Shown: piece by piece, positions 32,296-44,079 of the stretch
Layout: the number at the start of each line of letters is the position of its first letter
Numbering within the stretch: the first letter of the stretch is position 1
Assembly: GCF_963678635.1 (NCBI RefSeq)
Contig: NC_087070.1
Location: forward strand, 2,671,157-2,735,156
Source: Symsagittifera roscoffensis
Lineage: Eukaryota; Xenacoelomorpha; Acoela; Convolutidae
Length of the DNA stretch: 64,000 bases
Reading direction: 5' to 3'
Program-made: the position numbers and the translations under genes
Notes under the pieces: model-generated
Databases searched by the model: none
Told to the model about the DNA's origin: nothing
The model's input: the letters and a program-made list of their open reading frames with translations, nothing else

Positions 32296-33053
32296 TTGGA
32301 GGCAAATTTTAACTTACCAAATCAATACTCAAATATTATTTTATTGACAGAAAGCGATTTTATACTTATTAATGGATTATGTGCGATAGCTATCACGGCG
32401 TACATGAGTTTTAGAACAGCATTATTGGCTGACTTCGAAAGGGAGTATAGGTATATGGAATTTCTGTGGAAGCAGAGACCAGGTATAGGGGGTGTAGCAG
32501 CCTTGCCTCCACCAGCTTCTCAGATAGTAAGATTAGATGGCTACCACATGATAATCGAGCACAGGTTGCGTGATAAACACCAGAATGCTAACAACCTCAT
32601 GAAGAAGACTGAGTTCTATGAAAGATTGGAACAGAAGCAAGCCAATCAGGCGGAAGATAAGGAAGGGTTCTCGTTTCTGGACAAAGAAACTTATGAAGCG
32701 CTTCCCTTGACGAGGTGGTTAGACAAGTATGGACATCCAAATCCTGGACATCCCGAGTTATCTGTAGAGAGAGCAGCCGAGATAAAGATTCAATCCAAGA
32801 AGGACCCGTTCCCCTTAATCTTTTGCTGCGCTCAAACCTGGTTCAGCAGGAACTCTCTTGCATGAACATAAAATTCATCTCATTATTGGACAAAACGGTA
32901 CAGGTCACGCCGCAAGTGATGCGGTTGCTGGGTGGATTGTTGGAGAGAGAACTGACTAGAGATTACCCCGAGAGGGCAGCAGCCATGGCATCACTGATAA
33001 TCAATGAAACCGTGAAGATCATGCCCGTCAAGACGACAACACGAGAAAAATGA
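32296..33053 (+). pseudogene. Macro-like N-half fused to RNase H end, unit 1 (frameshifted)
   Basis: Residues 1-77 are the N-terminal half of the macro-like module (AIAITAYMSFRTALLADFERE, IGGVAALP). After CTCAGATA at 32526 the sequence switches to the RNase H C-terminus (VRLDGYHMIIEHR) and the following polyprotein stretch (FLDKETYEALPLTRWLDK). A frameshift near 32815 splits it from 32715-33053. The fusion point is the same in all three copies, so one rearrangement was amplified. Confidence 0.75.
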
Positions 33054-33288
33054 AAAAGATTTTAGAACAAAAGTTCAGCAACTAGTACCCTCGATACCCC
33101 AAGACGTTTTAAGAAGTACATCGTACAATTGAAGAGAACGAGATACACAAAAGAAAACCGTCACCTTTGAAGATCAGGATAATGAATGCGAAAAGGTTGA
33201 ACGAAACCTGGAGCAAGGTCATCTGTCCGGGGAGAAGGACGGTGAGGAGAGCAGGCGAGTTCGAGAACAAAACCCACGACCAGAAAGC

Positions 33289-33861
33289 TTGTCCGGGGAG
33301 TCTGATGTAGAAGAAAGTAATCATGGTGAAGAACAAAACCTGGTGGATAAACTTTTGTCCGGGGAGTTCAGATGGATGAGCAGAGCGCACAAAACTTTTC
33401 CGGAAGAAGGAACGTGCTCCATTGCAGATTCTTCAATTGACGACAATTACCGGAAATCAAGGATTGACACCTTCTCAGACAGGAACTCGACCACAGGATC
33501 GGAACTGTCAGAGCTGGCGATCCACACACTACTAGTGGAGACTCGAGCAAGAGATCTGGACAGGGAGATATATCAAGATCCTAACAGTGATCGCTACCTC
33601 ATACCAAGTGAAAGAGTCTTTGACAACGCGGCTGATCACATGGAAACAATAGAGGTAATGAAACTTTCGATAAGTTTGTTGCCACAAAAAGAGGTAGTCA
33701 GGACTGATCTTCAACTGTTCAGACAAGAAACACAGCCATTGGCGAAGATTTGGTTTGTCAAGATGGAAGATGACACACATCAGCCCAATGAGCTGAATAG
33801 TCAAATGAGGGCCATGAAGACGTACTTGAAGGCGAGATACAGACACTCGGACCTACAATGA
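33289..33861 (+). CDS. RNase H-integrase linker, unit 1
   Basis: A 190-codon frame, acidic and Ser-rich at first. It then carries HTLLVETRARDLDREIYQDP, VVRTDLQLFRQ and LKTYLKARYRHSDLQ, aligned with the minus-strand linker at 15323-15856. Upstream, 33160-33290 contains three SGE-type repeats built on LSGEKD, LSGESD and LSGEF (CTGTCCGGGGAG words), a small internal repeat. Role unknown. Confidence 0.55.
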   Translation: MSGESDVEESNHGEEQNLVDKLLSGEFRWMSRAHKTFPEEGTCSIADSSIDDNYRKSRIDTFSDRNSTTGSELSELAIHTLLVETRARDLDREIYQDPNSDRYLIPSERVFDNAADHMETIEVMKLSISLLPQKEVVRTDLQLFRQETQPLAKIWFVKMEDDTHQPNELNSQMRAMKTYLKARYRHSDLQ

Positions 33862-34067
33862 GCGCAGAGAAATGACCGCATGACGAGCAACCTGAAAAAG
33901 TGGATCGAAAAGGGAACTCCGGCAAAGGTGACCTGGAGGAAGACAGTTACCGCATTCTGAGACAGTACTTTAAGCAGTAAGAGGGAAGGTTATATCTGAA
34001 CAAGGACGGAATTGGGGCTAGTAAGAGAAGAGAAGAAGACAAGGTCCTGTATAAAGATAACGCGATA

Positions 34068-35389
34068 GTGTTGCCGCAACTCTTTCAGACAGAACTTTTC
34101 TTCAGGTCGAATGATCAGATGGGGCACCAGGGAATTGATAAGGTATATCAAAGGATTTTGAGGCATTTTGAGTGGCCTGAATTGAAGAAGGTGTGTGAGA
34201 AGTGTGTGGAAGCATGTCTGTCATGTCAACAGGTCAAAGACCCAAGGAAACTAAGATTTCCATTACAGGTGATTGAGTCATCCGAATTCAACGAGGTGGT
34301 GCAGATTGATCACCAGAAGATATGTACGACAGACAGTGGTTACAATCAGGTCTTCGTCATGATAGATCACTTCACGAAATATGCAGAGGCCGTGCCCTGC
34401 ATAACTGCCTCAGCTAAAGAGACTTGCAATCACCTGATCAATACGTGGATAGCGAGACGCGGTTGTCCGTTGACCTTTCAATCGGACAACGGAACAGCTT
34501 TCGTAGGAGAACTTACTAAAAAGCTCATGAGACGCTCTCAGGTGGCTCAGGCTCATTCCACGACATTCCATCCACGGACGAACAGCTTAGCAGAGAGGCA
34601 AAATCGGACGCTGGTGTCGATGCTGAGGGTATATTGCTCCCGATACATGACTGATTGGGACAGGTACCTCCTACAATAACACGCAACATTCCACCACTGG
34701 AGTTGTTCCACACGTGATGTTGACTGGATAAGAGAAGTATTTGCATTAACTTTCTTTTACCCAAAATATGAAAAATAAAATTTCAACACAGGTCTACGTA
34801 AGGGATATGATTAGACGTCAACAAGAACTGAATGACTTGTGCAGACGGAACACTCAGCAGGCACAGGCCAGGCAGAGGAAAAGGTTGAGCTAAAAAGAGG
34901 CAGAGTAAAAAAAGCAGCTTTTGCAAAAAATTACTCGGTAAGAGACTAGGTGTTATAATGTTATACCTCCGAAGGAATCAAAAAAAGCTTCTAAAGAAGA
35001 GGAGGGGACCCTTCATGATAACGGAAGTACACCAGAAGGGACGTTTCTATAGACTGAGTACTGGCCGAGCCGCTCATTTTGAAAATATCAAGCCACACAA
35101 CCTATCTACGAAGGATTGGTGTATACCTGCGGACATGGAAGAAGGGGATTATCTAATGATGGACCCAGCCTGCGAGGTCAAGGAGAAGTTCACCACTGGA
35201 AAGATTGATTGGAATGAAACACCAGAAGAAGAATCATCTCTACCACTGGATCTGGATCCCAATGAGGTGATCGAAGCGAATGAAGAAACCTTACCTACGC
35301 AGAAGAGGACTGGCATGACCCCGAACAAACAGTGGTCCCAAGAACCTGGAAGCAGACCTACCGTTTGCGATACAGACACGACAGTGTGA
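34068..35389 (+). pseudogene. Integrase module 2 with tail
   Basis: The frame 34068-34679 reads QMGHQGIDKVYQRILRHFEWP, CLSCQQVKDP, QIDHQKI, FQSDNGTAF and LAERQNRT, so the catalytic triad is kept; the first zinc histidine is Asn (RSNDQMG). A 17-bp deletion after DRYLLQ creates TAA, and GHEKSL reads G-stop-EK. The tail at 34958-35389 is open, with GPFMITEVHQKGRFYRLSTGR, KDWCIPADMEEGDYLMMDP and an acidic end. Confidence 0.8.
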
Positions 35390-35559
35390 CAAGACAAGAC
35401 TCACAAAGGAATACAACCCTTACGGAGATGATTTCGTAGTGGACACGATAGATTTGAAGAATTAGTGGGTCTAGAAAAAATAACTGTGTCACAGGACATA
35501 GACATAGTCAACGACCACTACAAGGAATGGATCGGGGACCGTTCAAAACCTGAAGTAGT

Positions 35560-36789
35560 GTTGCGCAACTCTTTCGAACAGAACTTTTCTTCAGGTCGCA
35601 TGATCATATGGGGCACCAGGGAATGATAAGGTATATCAAAGAATTTGAGGCAATTTGAGTGGCCTGGAATGAAGAAGGTGTGTGAGAATTGGGTGACAGC
35701 ATGCCTGTCATGTCAACAGGTCAAAGACCCAAGGAAACTAATATTTCCATTACAGTCGATCGAGTCACCTGAACTCAACGAGGTGGTGCAGATTGATCAC
35801 CAGAAGATATGTATCACAGACAGTGGTTACAATCAGGTCTTGGTCATGATAGATCACTTCACAAAATATGCAGAGGCCGTGCCCTGCATAACTGCCTCAG
35901 CAGAAGAGACGTGCAATCACCTGATCAATACGTGGATAGTGAGACACGGTTGTCCGATGACCTTTCAATCGGACAACGGAGCAGCTTTTGTAGGAGAACT
36001 TACTTAAGAGATCATGAGACGCTCTCAGGTGGCTCAAGCTCATTCCACGACATTCCATCCACAGACGAATAGCTTAGTAGAGGGGCAAAATCGGATGCTG
36101 GTGTCGATGCTGAGGGTGTATTGCTCCCGATATATGACTGATTGGGACAGGTACCTCCTACAGTAACACGCAACATTCGACACTGGAGTTATTCCACACA
36201 TGATGTTGACTGGATAAGAGAAGTCTCTGCCCTTAACTTTCTTTTACCTAAACCATGAGGCAAATAAAACTTCAACACAGGTCTACGTAAGGGATGTGAT
36301 TAGACGTCAACAAGAACCGAATGACTTGTGCAGACGGAACACTAAAAAGAGGCAGAGTAAAAAGGAAGTTTTTGCAAAAACTTACTCGGTAAGAGACTAC
36401 GTATGTGTGTTCCAAAACGTTATACCTCCGAAAGGATCAAAAAAAGCTTCTAAAGAAGTGGAGGGGACCTTCATGATAACCGAAGTACAGCAAGAGGGAC
36501 GTTTCTATAGACTGAGTACTGGCCGAGCCGCTCACTTTGAAAATATCAAGCCACACAACCCATCTACGGAGGATTGGTGTATACCTGCGGGCATGGAAGA
36601 AGGAGATTATGTGATGATGGACCCAGCCTGCGAGATCGAGAAGAAGTTCACCAGGGGAAGAATGATTGGAATGAATCCCTAGAAAAAGGATCATCTCTAC
36701 CACTGGATCTGGATCCCAATGAGGTGATCGAAGCGAATGAAGACACCTTACCTACGCAGAAGAGGACTGGCAAGACCCCGAACAAATAG
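35560..36789 (+). pseudogene. Integrase module 3 with tail
   Basis: The core is open at 35645-36007 with QIDHQKI and FQSDNGAAF, then stops at TAA in ELT*EIM. NSLVEGQNR shows the catalytic Glu followed by Arg-to-Gly. The tail 36296-36789 frameshifts near 36680. Spacing from the QIDHQ codons of module 2 is 1487 bp. Confidence 0.75.
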
Positions 36790-37029
36790 AGATCCCCAAG
36801 AACTTGGAACCAGACCTGCCGTTTGCGATACTGACACGACAGAGTGACAACACAAGACTCATAAAGGAATACAACCCTCACGGAGATGATTTCGTAGTGG
36901 ACACGATAGATCTGAAGAAGATAGTGGAAGAATAAGTGGGTCTAGAAGAAATAACTGTGTCACTGGACATAGACATAGTATTTCATAGTAGAATTCGACG
37001 ACGAGCAACAGCAATCGTACGAACAAGTT

Positions 37030-37353
37030 TTGAGGAATCTTCGCGTGTTAGAATGGTTGAACGAAAAGACGTCTGACCCAAAGGAGACCAGTGTCACGAT
37101 TCAAGACGTAGACCGTGAGAGCAGGAAATTTTTTAAAACCGAAAGGGCTGATCATTTCTGGGCTGCCCAGGAAGAGCAACTACTCATTCCCGCGTGTAAC
37201 CTCAATTTATTTTCATCAGGTATGCGATCGACGGGGACGTCGATGAATTTTTTTGTAGGACTTACCCACACTGAAAAATTTTTCATAAAAAAGTTAAGAA
37301 TAGCAAGAGAGACAGGTGAACTAGAAGCAGAAATAGGCCAGGATTCTAAATAA
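37030..37353 (+). CDS. pol tail module (LRVLEWL type), unit 1 end
   Basis: A 107-codon frame differing from the 31957 copy at a handful of residues, including a one-codon insertion in NLFSSGMRSTG. It ends at TAA before the macro-like half. The intermediate 36790-37029 carries the degraded acidic tail with the same VEE-stop defect as unit 0. Confidence 0.5.
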   Translation: MRNLRVLEWLNEKTSDPKETSVTIQDVDRESRKFFKTERADHFWAAQEEQLLIPACNLNLFSSGMRSTGTSMNFFVGLTHTEKFFIKKLRIARETGELEAEIGQDSK

Positions 37354-37371
37354 CCGGACATAGGGAGAGTA

Positions 37372-38130
37372 GTGGAGTCAAATTTTAACTTACCAAATCA
37401 ATACTCAAATATCATTTTATTGACAGAAAGCGGTTTTATACTTATTAATGGATTATGTGCGATAGCTATCACGGCGTACATGAGTTTTAGAACAGCATTA
37501 TCGGCTGACTTCGAAAGGGAGTATAGGTATATAGAATTTCTGTGGAAGCAGAGACCAGGTATAGGGGGTGTAGCAGCCTTGCCTCCGGCAGCTTCTCAGA
37601 TAGTAAAATTAGATGGCTACCACATGATAATCGAGCACAGGATGCGTGATAAACACCAGAATGCTAACAAGCTCATGAAGAAGACTGAGTTCTATGAAAG
37701 ATTGGAACAGAAGCAAGCCAATCAGGCGGAAGATAAGGAAGGGTTCTCGTTTCTGGACAAAGAAACTTATGAAGTGCTTCCCTTGACGAGGTGGTTAGAC
37801 AAGTCTGGACATCCAAATCCTGGACATCCCGAGTTATCTGTAGAGAGAGCAGCCGAGATAAAGATTCAATCCAAGAAGGGCCCGGTGCCCTTAAATCTGT
37901 TGCTGCGCTCAAACCTGGTTCAGCAGGAACTCTCTTGCATGAACATAAACATCCTCTCATTATTGGACAAAACGGTACAGGTCACGCCGCAAGTGATGCG
38001 GTTGCTGGGTGGATTGTTGGAGAGAGAACTGACTAGAGATGACCCCGAGAGGGCAGCAGCCATGGCATCACTGACAATCAATGAAAAAGTGAAGATCACG
38101 CCCGTCAAGACAACAACACAAGAAAAATGA
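37372..38130 (+). CDS. Chimeric ORF: macro-like N-half plus RNase H end, unit 2 (intact)
   Basis: A 252-codon uninterrupted frame. Residues 1-77 correspond to the first half of the macro-like module, and about 78-100 to the end of RNase H (LDGYHMIIEHRMRDKHQNAN). The rest is the polyprotein region before the linker (SFLDKETYEVLPLTRWLDKS, LLDKTVQVTPQVMRLLGG). The start used here is a GTG (VESNF); the first ATG is at MSFRTA. There is no evidence of expression. It lost the C-terminal strands of the macro fold, so that half is unlikely to fold alone. Confidence 0.55.
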   Translation: MESNFNLPNQYSNIILLTESGFILINGLCAIAITAYMSFRTALSADFEREYRYIEFLWKQRPGIGGVAALPPAASQIVKLDGYHMIIEHRMRDKHQNANKLMKKTEFYERLEQKQANQAEDKEGFSFLDKETYEVLPLTRWLDKSGHPNPGHPELSVERAAEIKIQSKKGPVPLNLLLRSNLVQQELSCMNINILSLLDKTVQVTPQVMRLLGGLLERELTRDDPERAAAMASLTINEKVKITPVKTTTQEK

Positions 38131-38365
38131 AAAAGATTTTAGGACAAAAGTTCAGCAACTAGTACCCTCGATACCCCAAGACGTTTTAAGAAGTACATCG
38201 TACAATTGAAGAGAACGAGATACACAAAAGAAAACCGTCACCTTTGAAGATCAGGATAATGAATGCGAAAAGGTTGAACGAAACCTGGAGCAAGGTCATC
38301 TGTCCGGGGAGAAGGACGGCGAGGAGAGCAGGCGAGTTCGAGAACAAAACCCACGACAAGAAAGC

Positions 38366-38938
38366 TTGTCCGGGGAGTCTGATGTAGAAGAAAATAATCA
38401 TGGTGAAGAACAAAACCTGGTGGATAAAGTTTTGGCCGTGGAGTTCAGATGGATGAGCAGAGCGCACAAAACTGTTCCGGAAGAAGGAACGTGCTCCATT
38501 GCAGATTCTTCAATTGACGACAATTACCGGAATTCAAGGATTGACACCTTCTCAGACAGGAACTCGAGCACAGGATCGGAACTGTCAGAGCTGGCGATCC
38601 ACACACTACTAGTGGAGACTCGAGCAAGAGATCTGGACAGGGAGATATATCAAGATCCTAACAGTGATCGCTACCTCATACCAAGTGAAAGAGTCTTTGA
38701 CAACGCGGCTAATCACATGGAAACAATAGCGGTAATGAAACTTTCGATAAGTTTGTTGCCACAAAAAGAGGTAGTCAGGACTGATCTTCAACTGTTCAGA
38801 CAAGAAACACAGCCAGTGGCGAAGATTTGGTTTGTCAAGATGGAAGATGACACGCATCAGCCCAATGAGCTGAATAGTCAAATGAGGGCCATGAAGACGT
38901 ACTTGAAGGCGAGATACAGACACTCGGACCTACTATGA
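38366..38938 (+). CDS. RNase H-integrase linker, unit 2
   Basis: A 190-codon frame nearly identical to the 33289 copy; differences include LLSGEF to VLAVEF and D-to-N in FDNAANH. It is open throughout, ending at the same TGA after RHSDLL. Confidence 0.55.
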   Translation: MSGESDVEENNHGEEQNLVDKVLAVEFRWMSRAHKTVPEEGTCSIADSSIDDNYRNSRIDTFSDRNSSTGSELSELAIHTLLVETRARDLDREIYQDPNSDRYLIPSERVFDNAANHMETIAVMKLSISLLPQKEVVRTDLQLFRQETQPVAKIWFVKMEDDTHQPNELNSQMRAMKTYLKARYRHSDLL

Positions 38939-39144
38939 GCGCAGAGAAATGACCACATGACGAGCAACCTGAAAAGGTGGTTCGAAAATGGAACTCCGGC
39001 AAAGGTGACCTGGAGGAAGACAGTTACCGCATTCTGAGACAGTACTTTATGCAGTAAGAGGGAAGGTTATATCTGAACAAGGACGGAATTGGGGCTAGTA
39101 AGAGAAGAGAACAAGACAAGGTCCTGTATGAACATAACGCGATA

Positions 39145-40440
39145 GTGTTCCCGCAACTCTTTCAGACAGAACTTTTCTTCAGGTCGAATGATCAGATGGG
39201 GCACCAGGGAATTGATAAGGTATATCAAAGAATCTTGAGGCATTTTGAGTGGCCTGGAATGAAGAAGGTGTGTGAGAAGTGTGTGACAGCATGTCTGTCG
39301 TGTCAACAGGTCAAAGACCCAAGGAAACTAAGTTTTCCATTACAGTCGATTGAGTCATCCGAATTCAACGAGGTGGTGCAGATTGATCACCAGAAGATAT
39401 GTACGACAGACAGTGGTTACAATCAGGTCTTCGTCATGATAGATCACTTCACGAAATATGCAGAGGCCGTGCCCTGCATAAATGCATCAGCTGAAGAGAC
39501 TTGCAATCACCTGATCAATACGTGGATAGCGAGACACGGTTGTCCGTTGACCTTTCAATCGAACAACGGAACAGCTTTTGTAGGAGAACTTAATAAAGAG
39601 CTCATGAGACGCTCTCAGGTGGCTCAGTCTCATTCCACGACCTTCCATCCACAGACGAACAGCTTAGCAGAGAGGCAAAATCGGACGCTGGTGTCGATGC
39701 TGAGGGTATATTGCTCCCGATACATGACTGATTGGGACAGGTACCTCCTACAATAACACGCAACATTCCACCACTGGAGTTGTTCCACACATGATGTTGA
39801 CTGGATAATAGAAGTCTCAGCCCTTAATTTTCTTTACCCAAAATATGAAAAAAAAAAATTTCAACACAGGTCTACGTAAGGGATGTGATTAGACGTCAAC
39901 AAGAACTGAATGACTTGTGCAGACTGAACACTCAGCAGGCACAGGCCAGGCAGAGGAAAAGGTTGAGCTAAAAAGAGGCAGAGTAAAAAAGCAGCTTTTG
40001 CAAAAACTTACTCGGTAAGAGACTACGTATGGGTGTTCCAAAATGTTATACCTCCGAAGGAACCAAAAAAAGCTTCTAAAGAAGAGGAGGGGACCCTTCA
40101 TGATAACGGAAGTACACCAGAAGGGACGTTTCTATAGACTGAGTACTGGCCGAGCCGCTCATTTTGAAAATATCAAGCCACACAACCTATCTACGAAGGA
40201 TTGGTGTATACCTGCGGACATGGAAGAAGGGGATTATCTGATATGGACCCAGTTTGCGAGGTCAAGGAGAAAGTCACCAGTGGAAAGAATGATTGGAATG
40301 AAACCCTAGAAGAAGAATCATCTCTACCAATGGATCTGGATCCCAATGAGGTGATCGAAGCGAATGAAGAAACCTTACCTACGCAGAAGAGGACTGGCAT
40401 GACCCCGAACAAACAGTGGTCCCAAGAACCTGGAACCAGA
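39145..40440 (+). pseudogene. Integrase module 4 with tail (catalytic Asp lost)
   Basis: The frame 39145-39756 retains the zinc C..C pair and QIDHQKI, but the second catalytic aspartate is Asn (FQSNNGTAF). It shares the TAA created by the 17-bp deletion, and the GHEKSL segment carries the TAATAG form. The tail 40043-40309 shifts frame at GDYLIWTQ. Confidence 0.8.
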
Positions 40441-40499
40441 CCTACCGTTTGCGATATAGTGACACTGCGCAACTCTTTCGAACAGAACTTTTCTTCAGG

Positions 40500-41733
40500 T
40501 AGCATGATCAAATGGGGCACCAGGGAATGATAAGGTATATCAAAGGATTTTGAGGCAATTTGAGTGGCCTGGAATGAAGAAGGTGTTTGAGAAGTGTGTG
40601 ACAGCATGTCTGTCATGTCAACAAGTCAAAGACCCAAGGAAACTAATATTTCCATTACAGTCGATCGAGTCACCTGAACTCAACGAGGTGGTGCAGATTG
40701 ATCACCAGAAGATATGTATCACAGACAGTGGCTACAATCAGGTCTTGGTCATGATAGATCACTTCATAAAATATGAAGAGGCCGTGCCCTGCATAACTGC
40801 CTCAGCAGAAGAGACGTGCAATCACCTGATCAATACGTGGATATTGAGACACGGTTGTCCGATGACCTTTCAATCGGACAATGGAGCAGCTTTTGTAGGA
40901 GAACTTACTACAGAGATCATGAGACGCTCTCAGGTGGCTCAAGCTCATTCCACGACATTCCATCCACAGACGAATAGCTTAGTAGAGCGGCAAAATCGGA
41001 TGCTGGTGTCGATGCTGAGGGTGTATTGCTCCCGATATATGACTGATTGCGACAGGTACCTCCTACAATAACACGCAACATTCGACACTGGAGTTATTCC
41101 ACACATTATGTTGACTGGATAAGAGAAGTCTCTGCCCTTAATTTTCGTTTACCCAAAGTATGAGGGAAATAAAACTTCAATATAGGTCTATGTAAGGGAT
41201 GTGATTAGACGTCAACAAGAACTGAATGAATTGTGCAGACGTAACACTCAGCAGGCACAGGCCAGGCAGAGGAAAAGGTTGAGCTAAAAAGAGGCAGAGT
41301 AAAAAAGCAGCTTTTGCAAAAACTTACTCGGTAAGAGACTACGTATGGGTGTTCCAAAACGTTATACCTCCGAAAGGACCAAAAAAAACTTCTAAAGAAG
41401 AGGAGTGGACCCTTCATGATAACGGAAGAACACCAGAAGGGACGTTTCTATAGACTGAGTACTCGACGAGCCGCTCATTTTGAAAATGTTAAGCCACACA
41501 ACCTATCTACGAAGGATTGGTGTATACCTGCGGAAATGGAAGAAGGGGATTATCTGATGATGGACCCAGTCTGCAAGGTCAAGGAGAAGTTCACCAGTGG
41601 AAAGAATGATTGGAATGAAACCCTAGAAGAAGGATCATCTCTACCACTGGATCGGGATCACAACGAGGTGATCGAAGCGAATGAAGACACCTTACCTACG
41701 CAGAAGAGGACTGGCAAGACCCCGAACAAATAG
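40500..41733 (+). pseudogene. Integrase module 5 with tail
   Basis: 40550-41071 is open with all three catalytic residues (QIDHQKI, FQSDNGAAF, LVERQNRM) but stops at the shared deletion. Unlike modules 3, 6 and 7 it reads ELTTEIMRR rather than ELT-stop. The tail 41416-41733 has an RR in place of GR (STRRAAH). Confidence 0.8.
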
Positions 41734-41973
41734 AGATCCCCAAGAACTTGGAACCAGACCTGCCGTTTGCGATACAGACACGACAGAGTGACAACACAAG
41801 ACTCATAAAGGAATACAACCCTCACGGAGATGATTTCGTAGTGGACACGATAGATCTGAAGAAGATAGTGGAAGAATAAGTGGGTCTAGAAGAAATAACT
41901 GTGTCACTGGACATAGACATAGTATTTCATAGTAGAATTCGACGACGAGCAACAGCAATCGTACGAACAAGTT

Positions 41974-42280
41974 TTGAGGAATCTTCGCGTGTTAGAATGG
42001 TTGAACGAAAAGACGTCTGACCCAAAGGAGACCAGTGTCACGATTCAAGACGTAGACCGTGAGAGCAGAAAGTTTTTTAAAACCGAAAGGGATGATCATT
42101 TCTGGGCTGCCCAGGAAGAGCAACTACTCATTCTTGCGTCTAACCTCAATTTATTTTCAGGTATGCGATCGACGGGGACGTCGATGAATTTTTTTGTAAG
42201 ACTTACCCACACTGAAGATTTTTAATAAAAAAGTTAAGAATAGCAAGAGAGACAGGTGAACTAGAAGCAGAAATAGGCCA
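41974..42280 (+). pseudogene. pol tail module (LRVLEWL type), unit 2 end
   Basis: Matches the earlier copies, but loses frame at LTHTEDF by a small deletion (41974-42225 open). The remaining LRIARETGELEAEIGQDSK text is in the next frame. Confidence 0.5.
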
Positions 42281-42311
42281 GGATTCTAAATAACCGGACA
42301 TAGGGAGAGTA

Positions 42312-43070
42312 GTGGAGTCAAATTTTAACTTACCAAATCAATACTCAAATATCATTTTATTGACAAAAAGCGATTTTATACTTATTAATGGATTATGTGC
42401 GATAGCTATCACGGCGTACATGAGTTTTAGAACAGCATTATCGGCTGACTTCGAAAGAGAGTATAGGTATATAGAATTTCTGTGGAAGCAGAGACCAGGT
42501 ATAGGGGGTGTAGCAGTCTTGCCTCCGGCAGCTTCTCAGATAGTAAAATTAGATGGCTACCACATGATAATCGAGCACAGGATGCGTGATAAACACCAGA
42601 ATGCTAACAAGCTCATGAAGAAGACTGAGTTCTATGAAAGATTGGAACAGAAGCAAGCCAATCAGGCGGAAGATAAGGAAGGGTTCTCGTTTCTGGACAA
42701 AGAAACTTATGAAGTGCTTCCCTTGACGAGGTGGTTAGACAAGTCTGGACATCCAAATCCTGGACATCCCGAGTTATCTGTAGAGAGAGCAGCCGAGATA
42801 AAGATTCAATCCAAGAAGGGCCCGGTGCCCTTAAATCTGTTGCTGCGCTCAAACCTGGTTCAGCAGGAACTCTCTTGCATGAACATAAACATCCTCTCAT
42901 TATTGGACAAAACGGTACAGGTCACGCCGCAAGTGATGCGGTTGCTGGGTGGATTGTTGGAGAGAGAACTGACTAGAGATGACCCCGAGAGGGCAGCAGC
43001 CATGGCATCACTGACAATCAATGAAAAAGTGAAGATCATGCCCGTCAAGACAACAACACAAGAAAAATGA
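42312..43070 (+). CDS. Chimeric ORF: macro-like N-half plus RNase H end, unit 3 (intact)
   Basis: A 252-codon frame differing from 37372-38130 at only about four residues (E-to-K, G-to-D, A-to-V and T-to-M positions), with no indels. The fusion point is at 42542/42543. Being open in two of three copies may simply reflect recent duplication. Confidence 0.55.
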   Translation: MESNFNLPNQYSNIILLTKSDFILINGLCAIAITAYMSFRTALSADFEREYRYIEFLWKQRPGIGGVAVLPPAASQIVKLDGYHMIIEHRMRDKHQNANKLMKKTEFYERLEQKQANQAEDKEGFSFLDKETYEVLPLTRWLDKSGHPNPGHPELSVERAAEIKIQSKKGPVPLNLLLRSNLVQQELSCMNINILSLLDKTVQVTPQVMRLLGGLLERELTRDDPERAAAMASLTINEKVKIMPVKTTTQEK

Positions 43071-43305
43071 AAAAGATTTTAGGACAAAAGTTCAGCAACT
43101 AGTACCCTCGATACCCCAAGACGTTTTAACAAGTATATCGTACAATTGAAGAGAACGCGATACACAAAAGAAAACCGTCACCTTTGAAGATCAGGATAAT
43201 GAATGCGAAAAGGTTGAACGAAACCTGGAGCAAGGTCATCTGTCCGGGGAGAAGGACGGTGAGGAGAGCAGGCGAGTTCGAGAACAAAACCCACGACAAG
43301 AAAGC

Positions 43306-43878
43306 TTGTCCGGGGAGTCTGATGTAGAAGAAAATAATCATGGTGAAGAACAAAACCTGGTGGATAAAGTTTTGTCCGGGGAGTTCAGATGGATGAGCAG
43401 AGCGCACAAAACTGTTCCGGAAGAAGGAACGTGCTCCATTGCAGATTCTTCAATTGACGACAATTACCGGAATTCAAGGATTGACACCTTCTCAGACAGG
43501 AACTCGAGCACAGGATCGGAACTGTCAGAGCTGGCGATCCACACACTACTAGTGGAGTCTCGAGCAAGAGATCTGGACAGGGAGATATATCAAGATCCTA
43601 ACAGTGATCGCTACCTCTTACCAAGTGAAAGAGTCTTTGACAACGCGGCTGATCACCTGGAAACAATAGCGGTAATGAAACTTTCGATAAGTTTGTTGCC
43701 ACAAAAAGAGGTAGTCAGGACTGATCTTCAACTGTTCAGACAAGAAACACAGCCATTGGCGAAGATTTGGTTTGTCAAGATGGAAGATGACACGCATCAG
43801 CCCAATGAGCTGAATAGTCAAATGAGGGCCATGAAGACGTACTTGAAGGCGAGATACAGACACTCGGACCTACTATGA
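43306..43878 (+). CDS. RNase H-integrase linker, unit 3
   Basis: A 190-codon open frame with the same blocks (HTLLVESRARDLDREIYQDP, LKTYLKARYRHSDLL). In this copy VLSGEF is kept, so the VLAVEF change is private to unit 2. Confidence 0.55.
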   Translation: MSGESDVEENNHGEEQNLVDKVLSGEFRWMSRAHKTVPEEGTCSIADSSIDDNYRNSRIDTFSDRNSSTGSELSELAIHTLLVESRARDLDREIYQDPNSDRYLLPSERVFDNAADHLETIAVMKLSISLLPQKEVVRTDLQLFRQETQPLAKIWFVKMEDDTHQPNELNSQMRAMKTYLKARYRHSDLL

Positions 43879-44079
43879 GCGCAGAGAAATGACCGCATGA
43901 CGAGCAACTTGAAAAGGTGGTTCGAAAATGGAACTCCGGTAAAGGTGACCTGGACGAAGACAGTTACCGCATTCTGAGACAGTACTTTATGCAGTAAGAT
44001 GGAAGGTTATATCTGAACAAGGACGGAATCTGGGCTAGTAAGAGAAGAGAAGAAGACAAGATCCTGTATAAACATAACG

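Larger units (their letters stand above)
32527..37602 (+). repeat. Tandem array unit 1 (5076 bp)
   Basis: Runs from the RNase H end through linker, integrase module 2, tail, integrase module 3, tail, LRVLEWL module and macro-like N-half, to CTCAGATA at 37602. Unit 2 then begins with the same RNase H text. Units differ by scattered substitutions and small indels. Confidence 0.85.
37603..42542 (+). repeat. Tandem array unit 2 (4940 bp)
   Basis: Same order of modules as unit 1. It is shorter mainly because the stretch between its two integrase modules is reduced: the spacing of the QIDHQ codons is 1315 bp instead of 1487. Confidence 0.85.
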
